Part shown: positions 21,366-32,567 of the stretch, piece by piece
Numbering within the stretch: the stretch's first letter is position 1
How the letters are laid out: each line of letters begins with the position of its first letter
From: Triangularia verruculosa
Taxonomy: Eukaryota; Ascomycota; Sordariomycetes; Sordariales; Podosporaceae
DNA: 64,000 nt
Direction of reading: 5' to 3'
NCBI GenBank assembly: GCA_033296885.1
Contig: MU863901.1
Coordinates: 248,001-312,000 of the forward strand
Notes under the pieces: model-generated
Told to the model about the DNA's origin: nothing
What the model saw: only the letters and a program-made list of their open reading frames with translations
The model's database searches: none
Position numbers and translations under genes: made by a program

Positions 21366-22047
21366 AGGCGAGACGTTTTGTGCTGATTAGGTGCGGATTG
21401 GGCTTGGCCTAATATTGGGAGGAGGAAGTTCGGGAACGAAGGCATCGTTTGAGTTGTTATATTTGAATTTTAGTACGCCGGGCGGGCATGCCTGGGCAAA
21501 AAGGGTGAGACTGTAGCATAGAAGTAGGTGGTTAAAGATGGTAGGTAGTAAAGGGATAGATATTGTCAGACAGGTAGTTGATAGGCATTTCGAAAAATAT
21601 AAAGACTCGTCGACCGTCTTTCAAGGCCTATTATGTTTTCTTAGAAGCTTATAAGCCCTTTCCTGATACCTCTGAACTAGATACCTAGCAAGGTGGCTGG
21701 CGTGGTTGGCAGTCTCTATTCTTTCCTCCACAAGTAACGTTTCTGGAAGGAATTATTTCTATAGTAGACCAAAGGAATTCTATACCGTCTTGAAATGGCG
21801 ACACGAGCGTTGTAAGTGTTGAGATAATAAGATATTGCAGCAGAAAACATGCACAAAACACCACACAATACCCGAGGGCTTCCTCTGCTATATCTCGTAA
21901 GGTGTTACAAATGGCTTACATCAAGTGGCTTCCTTGTGGTTTGTGAGTTTATATCTTCAGGGGTCTGTATTTAACCTCCGCCTTATCGAGAGGTTGCTGC
22001 CTAAGTCTCTGACTTCTAGTAGCTTCCTTAGGAGGGTTGCCGTCCAT
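21366..22047. other. Intergenic, repeat-scarred region
   Basis: No gene seen. One isolated GGCCTATTA unit at about 21625 resembles the internal repeats of the MITE family. The composition is moderately AT-rich. Confidence 0.4.
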
Positions 22048-22128
22048 CTTCGAGCTATACAGTATCGCCCTTTCTAACGCAGCCCCAAACCGATCCCTCT
22101 TTAAATCAGGATGCGCACCTCCCACGCC
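22048..22128 (-). pseudogene. Relic of the NPP1 3' end
   Basis: About 80 bp match the NPP1 coding segment at 19565-19650 in the same orientation. They share runs such as CCCCAAACCGATCCCTCTT and AAATCAGG.TGCGCAC. The rest of the gene is not visible, so this is a fragment of a second NPP1 copy lost by deletion and mutation. Confidence 0.75.
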
Positions 22129-22670
22129 GCCAACTGCCCTCCCTCACCCTACCTGAGAACCCGGAAGGCATTATAAAAAAGCCTCACGTCGGACCTCTTT
22201 AAGCTCAATTGCATTCCCTGCTGCCGTACTTCCGTCTCCGCGCATGAGTGAGAACACCCGTCTCTTGATGCCTAGGTAATCGAAAAAGTTGTTTCCTGTT
22301 TGGCCTCAACTGTCTACAGGGCTGGGACAATGTACCCCATTGTCCAATCGCACGTGTAACAGCATTGCTGTAGTTCCCAATTAGAGCTGCTAAAGGCAGT
22401 AGGTAACGACCGAACAAAAGTCTGTGCAAATATAGGTACCCCTAGCCAGGTCAAGCTGGTTGGTACGGTTTTGTTGACATTGTCGGTCCGGGTTAAGGCA
22501 CACGAGTGAGGCATACCGTCATCAAATGAGGCCTCCATAACGAGCATTGCATTTTTCTCAGCTTTCCATTGCAAAGTCTCGATCTGCGTTTTCCTGCCGG
22601 AGCACAGCCCCTAGGTATATGGATGGCATAATTCAGGTGCAAACCAATCAGTTTGTTATCGGTGGGTGGG
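22129..22670. other. Non-coding stretch between the NPP1 relic and MITE copy 3
   Basis: Open frames on the minus strand here are short and show no family signal. No further NPP1 similarity was found by eye. Confidence 0.35.
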
Positions 22671-22994
22671 CACGCAGTAGACAAAATAACTGGTACTGCA
22701 AGCTAGGATCACACCTTTAAAATAGAAAAAAAGGCCTAAAACCTATCTTCTTAAGGTTTATTACTATCTTAAAACGCGTTTAGAGCATTGTTTAAAGTGT
22801 TCTCGATGTTTATTGAGGCTAATTAACTATCTTTAAGGCTTATTAACTATCTTTTAAGGTGTATTAACTACCAGGTATCCTTTAAGGTATATTAATTGGC
22901 TTTTAAAGCGTATTATCTGTTCTTTGAGGCCTATTGACTATATTTCAATACTGTATTCCCACTTTGCAGTGCCAGGTTTTCTGTCCAGGATGTA
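22671..22994. mobile_element. MITE copy 3 (complete, 324 bp)
   Basis: The left end CACGCAGTAGACAAAATAAC and the right end (minus strand) TACATCCTGGACAGAAAACC are imperfect inverted repeats of about 31 bp. The element is flanked on both sides by GTGGG (22666-22670 and 22995-22999). It is collinear with copy 1 at both ends, but has about 90 bp more of the internal TTAACTATCTT-type units. No coding capacity. Confidence 0.82.
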
Positions 22995-23175
22995 GTGGGC
23001 AAGGCTCTGAGATCTCACCCCAGGGTAAGTGTGGTGTAGCTGAGCCTGGAATAAGCACACCGGCTGGTCTATTATCTATTATAACGCACATACCTCTTCT
23101 AATCCGTCTGCTTCCGTAGGTGTGTACAAACTCGTTTAAGCATTCTTATCTTGGTCCCTTCGACAACATGTGCGC

Positions 23176-23286
23176 AGCTACAACTACCTAGCTCAGCCTC
23201 TGTTCGCTCAATCGCTAGTGCAACTGGCAAATAGTAGGTTAACGGAGCACCGAGTACTATACAAGCTCTGAGTACCGACCAGCCAC
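23176..23286. repeat. Right arm of the inverted duplication
   Basis: Reverse complement of the segment at 20507-20613, with scattered substitutions. It lies about 180 bp beyond MITE copy 3 and just beyond the 3' end of the broken hypothetical gene (23340-24298). Confidence 0.8.
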
Positions 23287-23339
23287 AACTATATCTTTGT
23301 ATGCTGATTGGATGGATGAGCAGTGCCCTCACAGCTGCG

Positions 23340-24298
23340 TCATCTACATACATCACGGATCAGTCTGTCTCTGGATACGAATCCGAGACGGACCGGTTTA
23401 GAAAATGTAACCTGGTCCCAGCAAACATGGTAATCGCTACCGAAGTCCCCTATCCTATCCGCAAGACGCGCGCAAAAGATCTGCTCCTCTTCCTTGTCCT
23501 TGTCCTCATCCTCGTCTTCGTCATCGTCCCCATCCCCATAACCTGGCGGCTTGCCCCAATTCTTATCCTCATGAAGATACTTCCCATCCTCTCCAGTCAG
23601 AGGGTCTTCCCATTCCATGTTGTAAATAGCGTAAACGCCATCGATGTGTCCTTGGTGACCAATGCGAGCAACGAGGTAGAAGCCCGTTTCCTTCCACTCC
23701 AATCCTTCAGCGGCAGCATCATCTTCGTCGCCGTCCTTAGTGATGGGCCCGATAGCAAAGCATGAATTGTTAGCAAAAAAGGTCAAAAGTGAGGTGAGTA
23801 TAGGGCAGTAATAGTATACCAATTGCCCTGACCATCCTTGGTGCACTGGAGCTCCCCCAGCTGGATGAAGGCGAACAACTCTTTTCCCTCCGAGTCCTTG
23901 GCAGCGAGAATTTATTCCTGGAGCAGCGACGTCTCGTCCCAAACCTCTTCATCATCGGTGCCCAAGCCCCAGCTACCGGGGACAAGTCGGTAAAGGAAAT
24001 CATTGGCGCAGCGGCCAACGGGAACCCACGGGCGAATACGCGTATTCAGAGCGGGTACAACAGTGGTGGCAAACGACATAGTAAGTAAATTGGAGGAATC
24101 AATTGCTGTGACGAGCTCTCCGCGGCTCATCTTAGGTCCCGCCCGTTGCTTCCGCTCAGCGGCGAGTTTCTGTGCGGAAAACTGCCAGAAAGCCTGTGAA
24201 TCAGCGGGGTCGGGGAAGCAGTCGTGAATGCTGTTCAGATTGAAGCCGGGTTCATCCATCAACCGACGGTATGCTTCTTCGAATGTCGATGTTGTCAT
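23340..24298 (-). pseudogene. Hypothetical fungal protein gene with an in-frame stop
   Basis: From the ATG at 24298 the frame (MTTSTFEEAYRRLMDEPGFN and on) reads well for 128 codons, then meets TAA at 23912-23914. The same frame continues past the stop with protein-like sequence (ILAAKDSEGKELFAFIQLGE) to a donor-like GTATAC. A second block, 23340 to about 23755, ends with an acidic DDDEDEDED tract. I find no acceptor that restores phase between the blocks. One base change (CAA to TAA, as in RIP) would explain the stop. The alternative is a 48-bp intron (GTTTGG to CCAAG) removing it, with a weak donor. No domain is recognised, so function is unknown. Confidence 0.55.
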
Positions 24299-24479
24299 TG
24301 TTGTGCAACCTGAAAGATCTAGAGAATCAAAGGCAGGCAAGGTAAGGTAGGTATTGGGTGTCGAGAGGACCTGAAAAAGGAATTGTCGAATAAGGTAGGG
24401 CGGGGAACGGGGCTGAACTTTAGAATTTTTAGGTGACTCTTGCAAACTACTTAAGGCTTACCCCGCCTTATCCTAGAAC

Positions 24480-25080
24480 TCAGACCTATAGGTTTACGTA
24501 GTGTCAGTGCTCCGGGCAGACCAGCCCAGCGGTGATGTAGGTACCTTAGGCTTAAAGCTTTGCAGTAGGCATTTAAAGCCCAACGCCTATAGTCGAAGTT
24601 CACCCTCCAGATCGTACCCTCCGCAGGGCCGTACCAGTTCTTGCACTAGGTACTCTTAGGGTATCTTAAGACGTCGATATTGGACGCGTAAGATATAGCG
24701 TCTCTCCTAGGTAAGTATCTACTATTATCCTCCGATATATAGAAATAAAATATTTAATAATAGTATAGCGTCTTTAGTATATCGGACTATATTTAATTTA
24801 AGATAAATAATTAATTCGGGGTTTATTTATACCGCTAAGCGGAATAATAATATCCCTTATAAATACCCGTCGATATACTTTATAACTTTATTTCTATATT
24901 ACCTTCTTATACCTAATAGCCGTAGTCGCTTTACAATCTTATTTAAATATAGCCAGCCTAATTAGGGCTAATTAAAAGCTATTACTGCTATTACTTGTAA
25001 AGCTAAGGACTAACGGCTATAAAACTTCACCTATATCGGTAGTAATAAATCTACGACTTTGCGGCAGCTCTATAACGACG
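24480..25080. repeat. AT-rich, TpA-rich block with the look of a RIP-mutated relic
   Basis: From about 24660 to 25060 the sequence is dominated by A and T. TA dinucleotides are very frequent and CA/TG scarce, whereas neighbours on both sides have normal composition. No frame is open. This is the footprint expected of repeat-induced point mutation on an old transposon copy in Pezizomycotina; the source element cannot be identified. Confidence 0.6.
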
Positions 25081-26978
25081 AGATGGCATAAGTCATTATA
25101 TCAGCACGTAGACCTACCCGAAGAGCCGCATTAGCAAGAGTTCGAGAAGATGCAGTATGTCGGATGAGGACCAGCCAGCACTTCCTCGGTGGCAGGCATG
25201 ACCATGGACTCCGCAACCCTCTGATAAGTTGACCAGTTCTTCCGAAGGCAACCGATGATGGCCACCGGACACCCTCATGGCGATCATCCTCCAATCGATG
25301 AGTTTGAAGCAGCAAAACGATACGCACTCACTCTTAACGACCGAGTCACATCCTTCGACACCAACCCCCTGCATTCTCTCGCATATTTGTCATATCTCGC
25401 CAGTTACCTAAAAGCACCATTCCAGAAACCAACCAAGCGCTACCATCTCTTCAGGAGATCAAGCACTACATGGCGGCCTTTTGTTATACAGTACCTCCTC
25501 AAACAAGGGGAAACCCCTCATAGAACTCTTTTTGATGACCCCCATGATTTTGGCCGGTCTACCGTATTGCCGCCTTAGAATGAGATACTCGTCCTCACTG
25601 GACGACCATCAGCAGACTGGCTTAATTGCCTTGGTTCCAAATACTCGCTTGAATACAGATTCTTCCACCAGCATCTAGGGCCCATCATCTCCGGGCAGGG
25701 ACAACCCTAGATTAGTGGTTCCGATCTTCCATCTCACTCTCTACAACTTCTCAAACTTCGAGGTGCACCAGTTCGAGGGGTTAGTACAAACCTGGGAGGC
25801 CCAGGCTTTAATTGGGGTGCTGGTTTGAGGTGTAGATATTGGACGCAGGCTTAGTGCAACACACACTGGCATGTCAGCATTCCACAACATGGAGTGTGGT
25901 CAGCCCTAACGGGAAATTGGAAATTCACCCCAGCTGCACCTCAATTTGAGCGTAGAGTTCCCGGTTTGAACGAAGTGCTGGAAGATGAAGCCAAGGAAAA
26001 ACGTGAATATAGGGACCCAAGATAAATTTTGAGGTGAAAAAAGAAAATCTCAGGTACCTACCGTAGGCATACTTCACAATACTGAGGTGTCTCCATGGGA
26101 GTGAACCTTTCCTGAACCTAGAAGAATGGCGATACAGATAGCCTACAAAAGGGAGCTATCTCCCAGAATATCGTCAGACACAGCCTGAGTGGGTTGAGAC
26201 ATGGTCAAATTCCGTTCTCAAGCCAGTCTGGATATTCAAATCCGCTTCGGCTTCATAAGCCATCATGGATAAGACAAGACGTACCGCCAATGACAAAAGC
26301 ATCAGCTCTAGGACTCAGTACGCCGTTCCCTATGGTAGCCGGTCACATACCTAGATCTAATCGTGCAACAGTGCGAAAGAGTCCCAGATCTTCAAAAAGC
26401 AAAGCGGAATGATGTCAGCATTTAGCTATGACACTTCGAGCTTATCCGACCGCTTCATGCAACTACAGATGAACAAAACCCCGCGACGGAACAGTTACAA
26501 AGTTGGTTTACAACTTGAAGGAAGCTGGACCATCTGTAAGTGGGAGTGATATACCTACATAAATGACAGTAATGGTAATGAGCCTATGGTTATGCTGTAG
26601 AACACAATTCTGACCGAGCTATTGATGTACCTAGATAATCGCTGTATTGTTGCTACCTCTCTTTCCCAAGAATTCAATCTAAAGAGTGTTGAGCAAGGGC
26701 GTCGAAAAAAATGGAGCCGAGAAAAAGGGGTATAGGAGAGGCAAGAAAGATCCGAACAAGTGCCAACCAGTAGGCAAGACTCCAGAATCCACAAGAGGAT
26801 TTGAATTTCTTCCCAAACCAGGTGAAAATGGCAGATGATTGGCATTCTGTCTTCAAAACGCTCTCAGATCCACAAGAGCAACTCTAAGCGCCGCGGTGAA
26901 TATTAGCCTCAAAGGTCCTTCGGAAACCGAAAGAGCTTGCGGACGGCATCATCCTCCCCGCGACTGGAGTCGGCAGCC
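25081..26978. other. Gene-poor stretch
   Basis: Nearly 1.9 kb without a convincing gene on either strand. Short open frames at 25.1-25.7 kb and 26.2-26.9 kb lack protein-like composition, introns or family motifs. It may hold further decayed repeats. Confidence 0.45.
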
Positions 26979-28683
26979 TTAGGTATACTTCAAGCTTAAA
27001 ACAGTCTGCTTATTACCCCCTTCCTGATGACCCCCGGAAAGACCTTTCCCAGCATAGCCATCAGGCAGCACCTCAATCTCGACTGCCACGGTCCCTGTGA
27101 CTCGCAACACCCTTCCGTATTCGTCCACCGCTTCAGCTACCACCCCTCCAACCTCCCGGCCATCAGGAATCACGAACTTGGTCTCAAAGCTTCTCCTCTT
27201 TTTCTCTCCCAGAAACCTCGTTTTCCGCAACGAGCTCAAGCCATTCTTTCTGCCCACAACTTCATAAAACCGCCATGTATCAGTCTCAGTATCCCCATTC
27301 CAGCTGACATAAACTCTCGTTTTCTCATCTTCTCCAACAAAGGCAGCGACAGCCGGCTCCTCAGTCGGAATGCCAGTCCAGTTGAACCTGAAGGCTCTGT
27401 AATTCTCCACACCAACCCCCAAATCCCCACTGTCCATCCACGCGTGAAAGATCGGCTTCCCATCCTTGGTATATTCCGTAATAGCCCCCTCAGACCCCCA
27501 ATTAACAAACACATTCTCGTTCGGCAGCACCTGCGTCGAGCCCTGGCTCTTCGACAACAACTTATACCCCTCGGGCGGGTAATAACCCCTTACCAGTTCC
27601 GCCGTCCACTTGTTCGTATCCAACCTCAAGATCTTCCCACTCGATTCCTCAGCAGTATGCACCTCCCTCCCCTCACCATGCTCGGTCCCATGAGCAGAAT
27701 TGTCATACAAACTAATCACTTCGACTGCATTCTCAACATCATCAGACAACCAGCGAGCATGATGCTGAAAGCAGAATTTAGTGTTCTTGCCCATTTTGAA
27801 GTCCGATTTCTTGCCATTGAGCCGCCAGATGACCCCGCCAGAGGTGGCGTTGACCTTGATGATGGAGCAAGCATCGCGGGCGGAGAGAAGGTAGGCAGTG
27901 CCCGAGGGGTTCTTGTCGACGGAGTTGATGTGGAAGTAGTCCCAGGCGTCGGAGCTGTTGTAGCCTGATCCGGCTTGGCCGGGGTTAATGGGGAGGATCG
28001 ACTCGTCAGGGGAGATGTGAACGAGGCTAGACCATTCGAAGAGGAGGCGGCCGGTGGCGATGTCGAGCTCTGAGATATGTTAGTGATTTTGCAAGACGGA
28101 GCAAGGTGGGGGACTCACCCTGGAAGATCGCGTCGACGATCCACTGCTGTTCTTCCTTTGCTCCATACGCAGACAGGTCTCTCGGCACGGGCTGGTAGAT
28201 CTGGATCAATCCAGTCTCTTCGTTGACAATGTGAAACTCGTGTTTGTCCACAAGCTTGTGATTGCCAGCTCTGAGCTCCCTGATCGTCTCGTAATGCTGA
28301 TCCATGATGGTAATATGACCATGTCCATGGCCATACCCAGCGTTGTGATCACCCTCAAAGCTAAACAGCACGTCCTTACCTCTCCAACGCCCAGCCTGGA
28401 AGTTGGTGGCCCAGATGCTGTAGAGTCCGTAACCAGACCAGACCAAATCCCCGTTGTCACGGAATATGTAGGGGCCTGCCTGGCGGGGACCATGTTGTTC
28501 AGTAGGGGTGTCAGGGTAGCCTGCGAAGGGGGCAAGAAAGAGATAGCCGTTCTCAACAAGCTTGGGATCAGCGGGGATGGTGATGTTGAGCCGGGGTGGT
28601 GCGAGGTCGGGGCGGGAGCGGAATTGCCAGTCCGCTGCAACCAGCCAAGTCCAGGCCGTGAGAAGAACGGTGGCTGTCTTCAT
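26979..28683 (-). CDS. Secreted arylsulfotransferase-like (ASST family) protein
   Basis: Exon 1 28119-28683 and exon 2 26979-28069, joined by a 49-bp intron (GTGAGT to CTCAG, phase 1), give 551 aa. An N-terminal signal peptide (MKTATVLLTAWTWLVAA) is followed by blocks typical of the fungal arylsulfotransferase/beta-propeller family: GPYIFRDNGDLVW, WRGKDVLFSFEGDHNAGYGHGHG, DKHEFHIVNE, WDYFHINSVDKN, YLLSARDACSIIKVN and FCFQHHARWL. The conserved His in HEFHIV, HIN and HHARW are the likely active-site region. Bacterial ASST moves sulfate between phenols; activity in fungal members is not established. It is a secreted or cell-surface enzyme by its signal peptide. It is divergent from the MFS transporter gene, with 1.2 kb between. 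Confidence 0.85.
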
Positions 28684-29885
28684 CGTTGCGGTGTGCCACA
28701 AAGTCAAATTGGTACGGTTCAATTGGCGATTGGGCTGCCTGCGTCAGCTATCCGAAATCCACACATGCTAGGCACATCGCCACAAAGAATAGGTACATTC
28801 ACCTTTATGCAGTGCACGCCCCTGAAAAACTACTTCTCAATCCTCCACGTTTGCAATGTTTTAATAAACTCAAAAGGTGTGTTAAGTTCGGTCAGCTGTT
28901 CGACGGTGACGTCTTAGGTAGGCAGGCTTGAGGTTTGAGCTGGAACAGGGCGGCGCGTTTAAAAGAACAATGGCATCGATCCAGGAGGAAGCAACTCCCA
29001 GAAACAAAGAAGAAAAGACTGGAAATCGCGCCATAGCGCCTCAATCTGATGCCAGTAGCTAGAGCAGGAGATCAGATTGATGTTCAGGGCTCTGAGTTGC
29101 ATGCACATCTCGCCATAGCAAGCGTTGGCTAATGAGACTCCAGCATTTTTCACCCATCCCGTCTCACCCCGCACGAAATACCACGTACACGGCCCTCAAT
29201 TATCACTCAGATCTTGTAAACCCCTGAAAATCTCTTTTCGAGTTGTCCTCGGCTGGCAATACAACGCTTGATCTGTTGAGGAGCACAATCTTCATTGGAT
29301 TGAAGCAAGAATTCACCATAGATTCTGTTGATGGCGACACAATCACGGCAGTGAGTCGTGTCATCATACTGTTGGTTACCGAAAGCCCTTCATGCAAGAA
29401 ATATTGCCCTTGAACGGGTTCTCTCTGCCATTGGGCCTCTGCCAACCTGGAAAGCTAGGTGGACAGCGACGTTTGCGGGGGTGGTTCCGGGACCGGCCGC
29501 CACGATGACAGAGATGGACTCCTACGACGATCATAATCCTTGTCAAAGCTCCGCTAGCGGCGGCACTGTGGTCTTGGAAAGCCTTCCAAAGCTCGCATAA
29601 CCCGGGGTTGGATACCTATGCGTCGTCCAGCGTGGCTCAATTCAGGGGTTAGGGGTAATCGCTTTGTTGCATTTATGCGTATAAAGAGGCATTGACCCCT
29701 GCCCTTGCTCAAAATTGGCCTGTTGCGTTCGTGAACCCGAGCTTCATTTTTTCCTTGTCCTCGGCGGTAAGGTTCTGGCTTAAAATCGACCGAGGAAAAC
29801 TTAAGTTGACCCTCATGTTCTGAGTGTTGTTATTGTCTTCCTCACTCTGGAGGGCACTGACTTACTTAGCATCGCGACCGTGACA
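28684..29885. other. Divergent promoter region
   Basis: Separates the arylsulfotransferase-like gene from the MFS transporter. No coding signal is recognised. A shared regulatory region is possible. Confidence 0.4.
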
Positions 29886-31761
29886 ATGACGCCATCATAT
29901 GTCTCAAACCTCGAGAACGGTAACGACAACGGCCATGATGTTCTCCATGCAAGAGAAGACCAGCCCCTCCTCCGCGCCCCCGCTGAGGAGTCTTGGTCAC
30001 CACCACGCGGTTTCCTCTGGATCCAGGTTGCTATCATGTCCAATGTCTTCTTGTATGGCTTTGACAGCACTATCACTGCAGCGACATATGCCATCATCAG
30101 CTCGGAATTCGATGCGGCCAATAACGCTTCATGGCTCACGACTTCATATTTGGTGACGAGCACGGCATTCCAGCCCCTCTATGGCAGGGTCTCTGACATC
30201 TTTGGCCGCCGGGTGTGCTTCTTCATCTCCACCATTACATTCGCCCTAGGCTGTCTTGGCTGTGGCATCGCCGGAGATATCGTCTTGCTCAACTGTATGA
30301 GAGCTTTGACTGGTTTCGGTGGAGGTGGACTTATGACCATGGGTATTTACCGAGATTCAAATTGCACTGAAATCAAAACTGACACCTAGAAAGCCACCAT
30401 TGTGAACTCAGACATGATTCCCTTCCGCAAACGTGGCATGTACCAGGCGCTTCAGAACGGAATGTTTGGATTTGGAGCAATCTGCGGTGCATCGTTTGGC
30501 GGATCAATTGCTGATAGTATTGATTGGAGGTGGTGTTTCTTGCTTCAGGTGCCGATTTCCGCCTTTGCTCTCTTGGTTGGTGCCTTGGTTATCAAGAATC
30601 CAGAAGCAGGATTTGACCTGGGGCAAGGATTTCGAGACATCTGGGCCAAGGTGGACTTTTCGGGAGCGTTGCTGCTGGTCCTTGCCATCTCAATTCAACT
30701 CGTTGGTCTCAGTCTTGGGGGAAATGAGCTGCCATGGGGAAGTCCTTGGGTCATCATCTCACTGGTGGGCAGTTTCCTCCTGTTTCTCTTGTTTCTCATG
30801 GTGGAAGCCAGGACACGAGCTATTCCAATCATTCCGTTGCGTTTGATCAAAGGTAAATTCCCTATAGTGGTGGAATTTTCCAATATTTGTGTTGGCCTGT
30901 CTGCCTATGCGGTAAGTTTGAGAACGGTGATACCTGACGAGTCTGGGATATTCACTTACAAGAACCAGTACCTATTCAACCTTCCCTTATTCTTTCAAGT
31001 AGTTCTGCTTGATTCAGCCACGGCTGCTGGCGCTCGTCTGGCGATCCCGTCTCTTGCAACACCAATCGGTGGTTTGATTGCTGGTACTGTTATGTCGAGA
31101 TGGGGCAAGCTGCTTACACTTGTGCGTGTCGGAGCTTTTCTAATGGTTGTGGGAAACGCCCTGGTGACCTCTCTCGGCTTTGAGGATGCGTCCTGGAAGT
31201 ACTACGTCTTCATCTTTCCGGCGAATCTGGGACAGGGAATTGTCTACCCTGGAATTCTCTTTACATCACTAGCGACCTTTGACCATGCCGGTAAGTCTCT
31301 GGACGGAAATACTTACAACCCAGCGGACTTACTTACAATCAATCTCCAGATCATGCTGTCTCAGCATCGACAGTCTATCTCATCCGGTCACTTGGAACAG
31401 TCTACGGAGTGGCGGTTACATCTGCCATCCTCCAAACCACGCTCAGCATTCGGTTACCCGATGCTTTGGGCGAGATACCAGACAAATGGAGAGTACTTTT
31501 CCCCGCCTGTTTTGTGATTTTCCGGAGAGGGGCGCCATCGAGATCATGCAGAAAGCTAACAAACAATTGCGCTAGATTGTTGAAGAGATCCGACACTCGG
31601 TGTCGGCCATCAGAGATCTTCCACCCGACGTCCAGCTCAAGGCGCGACATGTCTATTTCGAAGGCCTTCGGTACTCGTTTGCGACATCCACAGCAGTTGC
31701 AGCAGCAGCAGTGGCCGCAGCTCTTCTTGCCAAGGGGACGAATCTTCGGAGCACAAAATAA
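29886..31761 (+). CDS. MFS transporter, DHA2/vacuolar basic amino acid (VBA)-like
   Basis: Five exons, 29886-30342, 30394-30911, 30969-31290, 31350-31492 and 31576-31761, join in phase to about 541 aa. The start is acidic and cytosolic, followed by up to 14 hydrophobic helices. MFS motif A appears as GRVSDIFGRR after helix 2, and the blocks GGGLMTMATIVNSDMIPFRKRG, DWRWCFLLQVP and VTSAILQTTL are characteristic of the 14-TM drug:H+ antiporter group that includes yeast Vba proteins. The acceptor AAAG at 30393 was chosen because it restores MTMATIVNSD. The last intron has a weak donor (GTACTT), but exon 5 (EEIRHSVSAIRDLPP) matches the family C-terminus. The likely location is the vacuolar or plasma membrane; the substrate (basic amino acids or toxic compounds) is not determined. 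Confidence 0.87.
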
Positions 31762-32567
31762 ACCGCGCCGTTCGACAATTTGGGGGCCGAGGTGGCGGGG
31801 TGATGAGTGGTCGGTTGGGGGCTTCTGTGTATGGAAACAATTTGCAGTCACAAAACGTTGCATTCGCCACAGAGAAATGCAGTGAGGTGTCCAATCAAAT
31901 TATTGCTCGCTGTTTGTGCGCAGCAGGAAAGAGTCGAGCACAGAGCAAATGAGCAGGTGCAGCTGAGCTTCCCAGAGCCTTGCCTCGGTGACTGTGATGT
32001 CCATTCCATCACATCCTTGCCCTTTACGCGATTGCTCCAATGTTTGGAGTTTCGCGCGCCATTTCCCCCCGTCTCCTTGATGAGGCTCGGCTTCGACACG
32101 TCGGCAGCTCGACCTTCAATAAACCACCTGAAACATGTCAACAGCGCTTGCCGATTGTTTGAGTGGTGTTGGAGCTGGCAGGTGCCTGCTTCAGGAGGTG
32201 TGCATTATCCAGTGATGTTGGACTGGTTGGCCAAGATGTTGCGGCGCAGCTGATGTTCCTGGCGGCTAATGCGTGTAGGGCGAACACCACAGCCAACCAG
32301 ACACCACCACTGGCGCTCCACCTGGGACACGTCAATCGTCGACTCGCATGGCACATCCCCTGGTGCTGCATATTGAACCAGGTACCATTCCACACTGCTG
32401 GGTCGAACCTCTCGACATGTCACAAGCTTTGTGGGACACCATGGACGAGTCCATACATAGCCATGCGCATGCCACCATCGGCTCGCTCTCCCGCCTACTT
32501 TCGGTTTTTTGATGCTCGATCATGCCTAAACTATTCACATCTCAAGTAGCTGTCGCCTGCCGAAGAA
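31762..32567. other. Intergenic region
   Basis: 3' flank of the transporter and promoter of the ankyrin gene. No gene recognised. Confidence 0.4.

Noticed and set aside
27027..27968. 313-codon plus-strand open frame
   Set aside because: Antisense to exon 2 of the arylsulfotransferase-like gene; no family features.
31762..32567. Search for a NACHT/NB-ARC segment upstream of the ankyrin gene
   Set aside because: No P-loop or related motif in any frame, so an NLR assignment is not supported.
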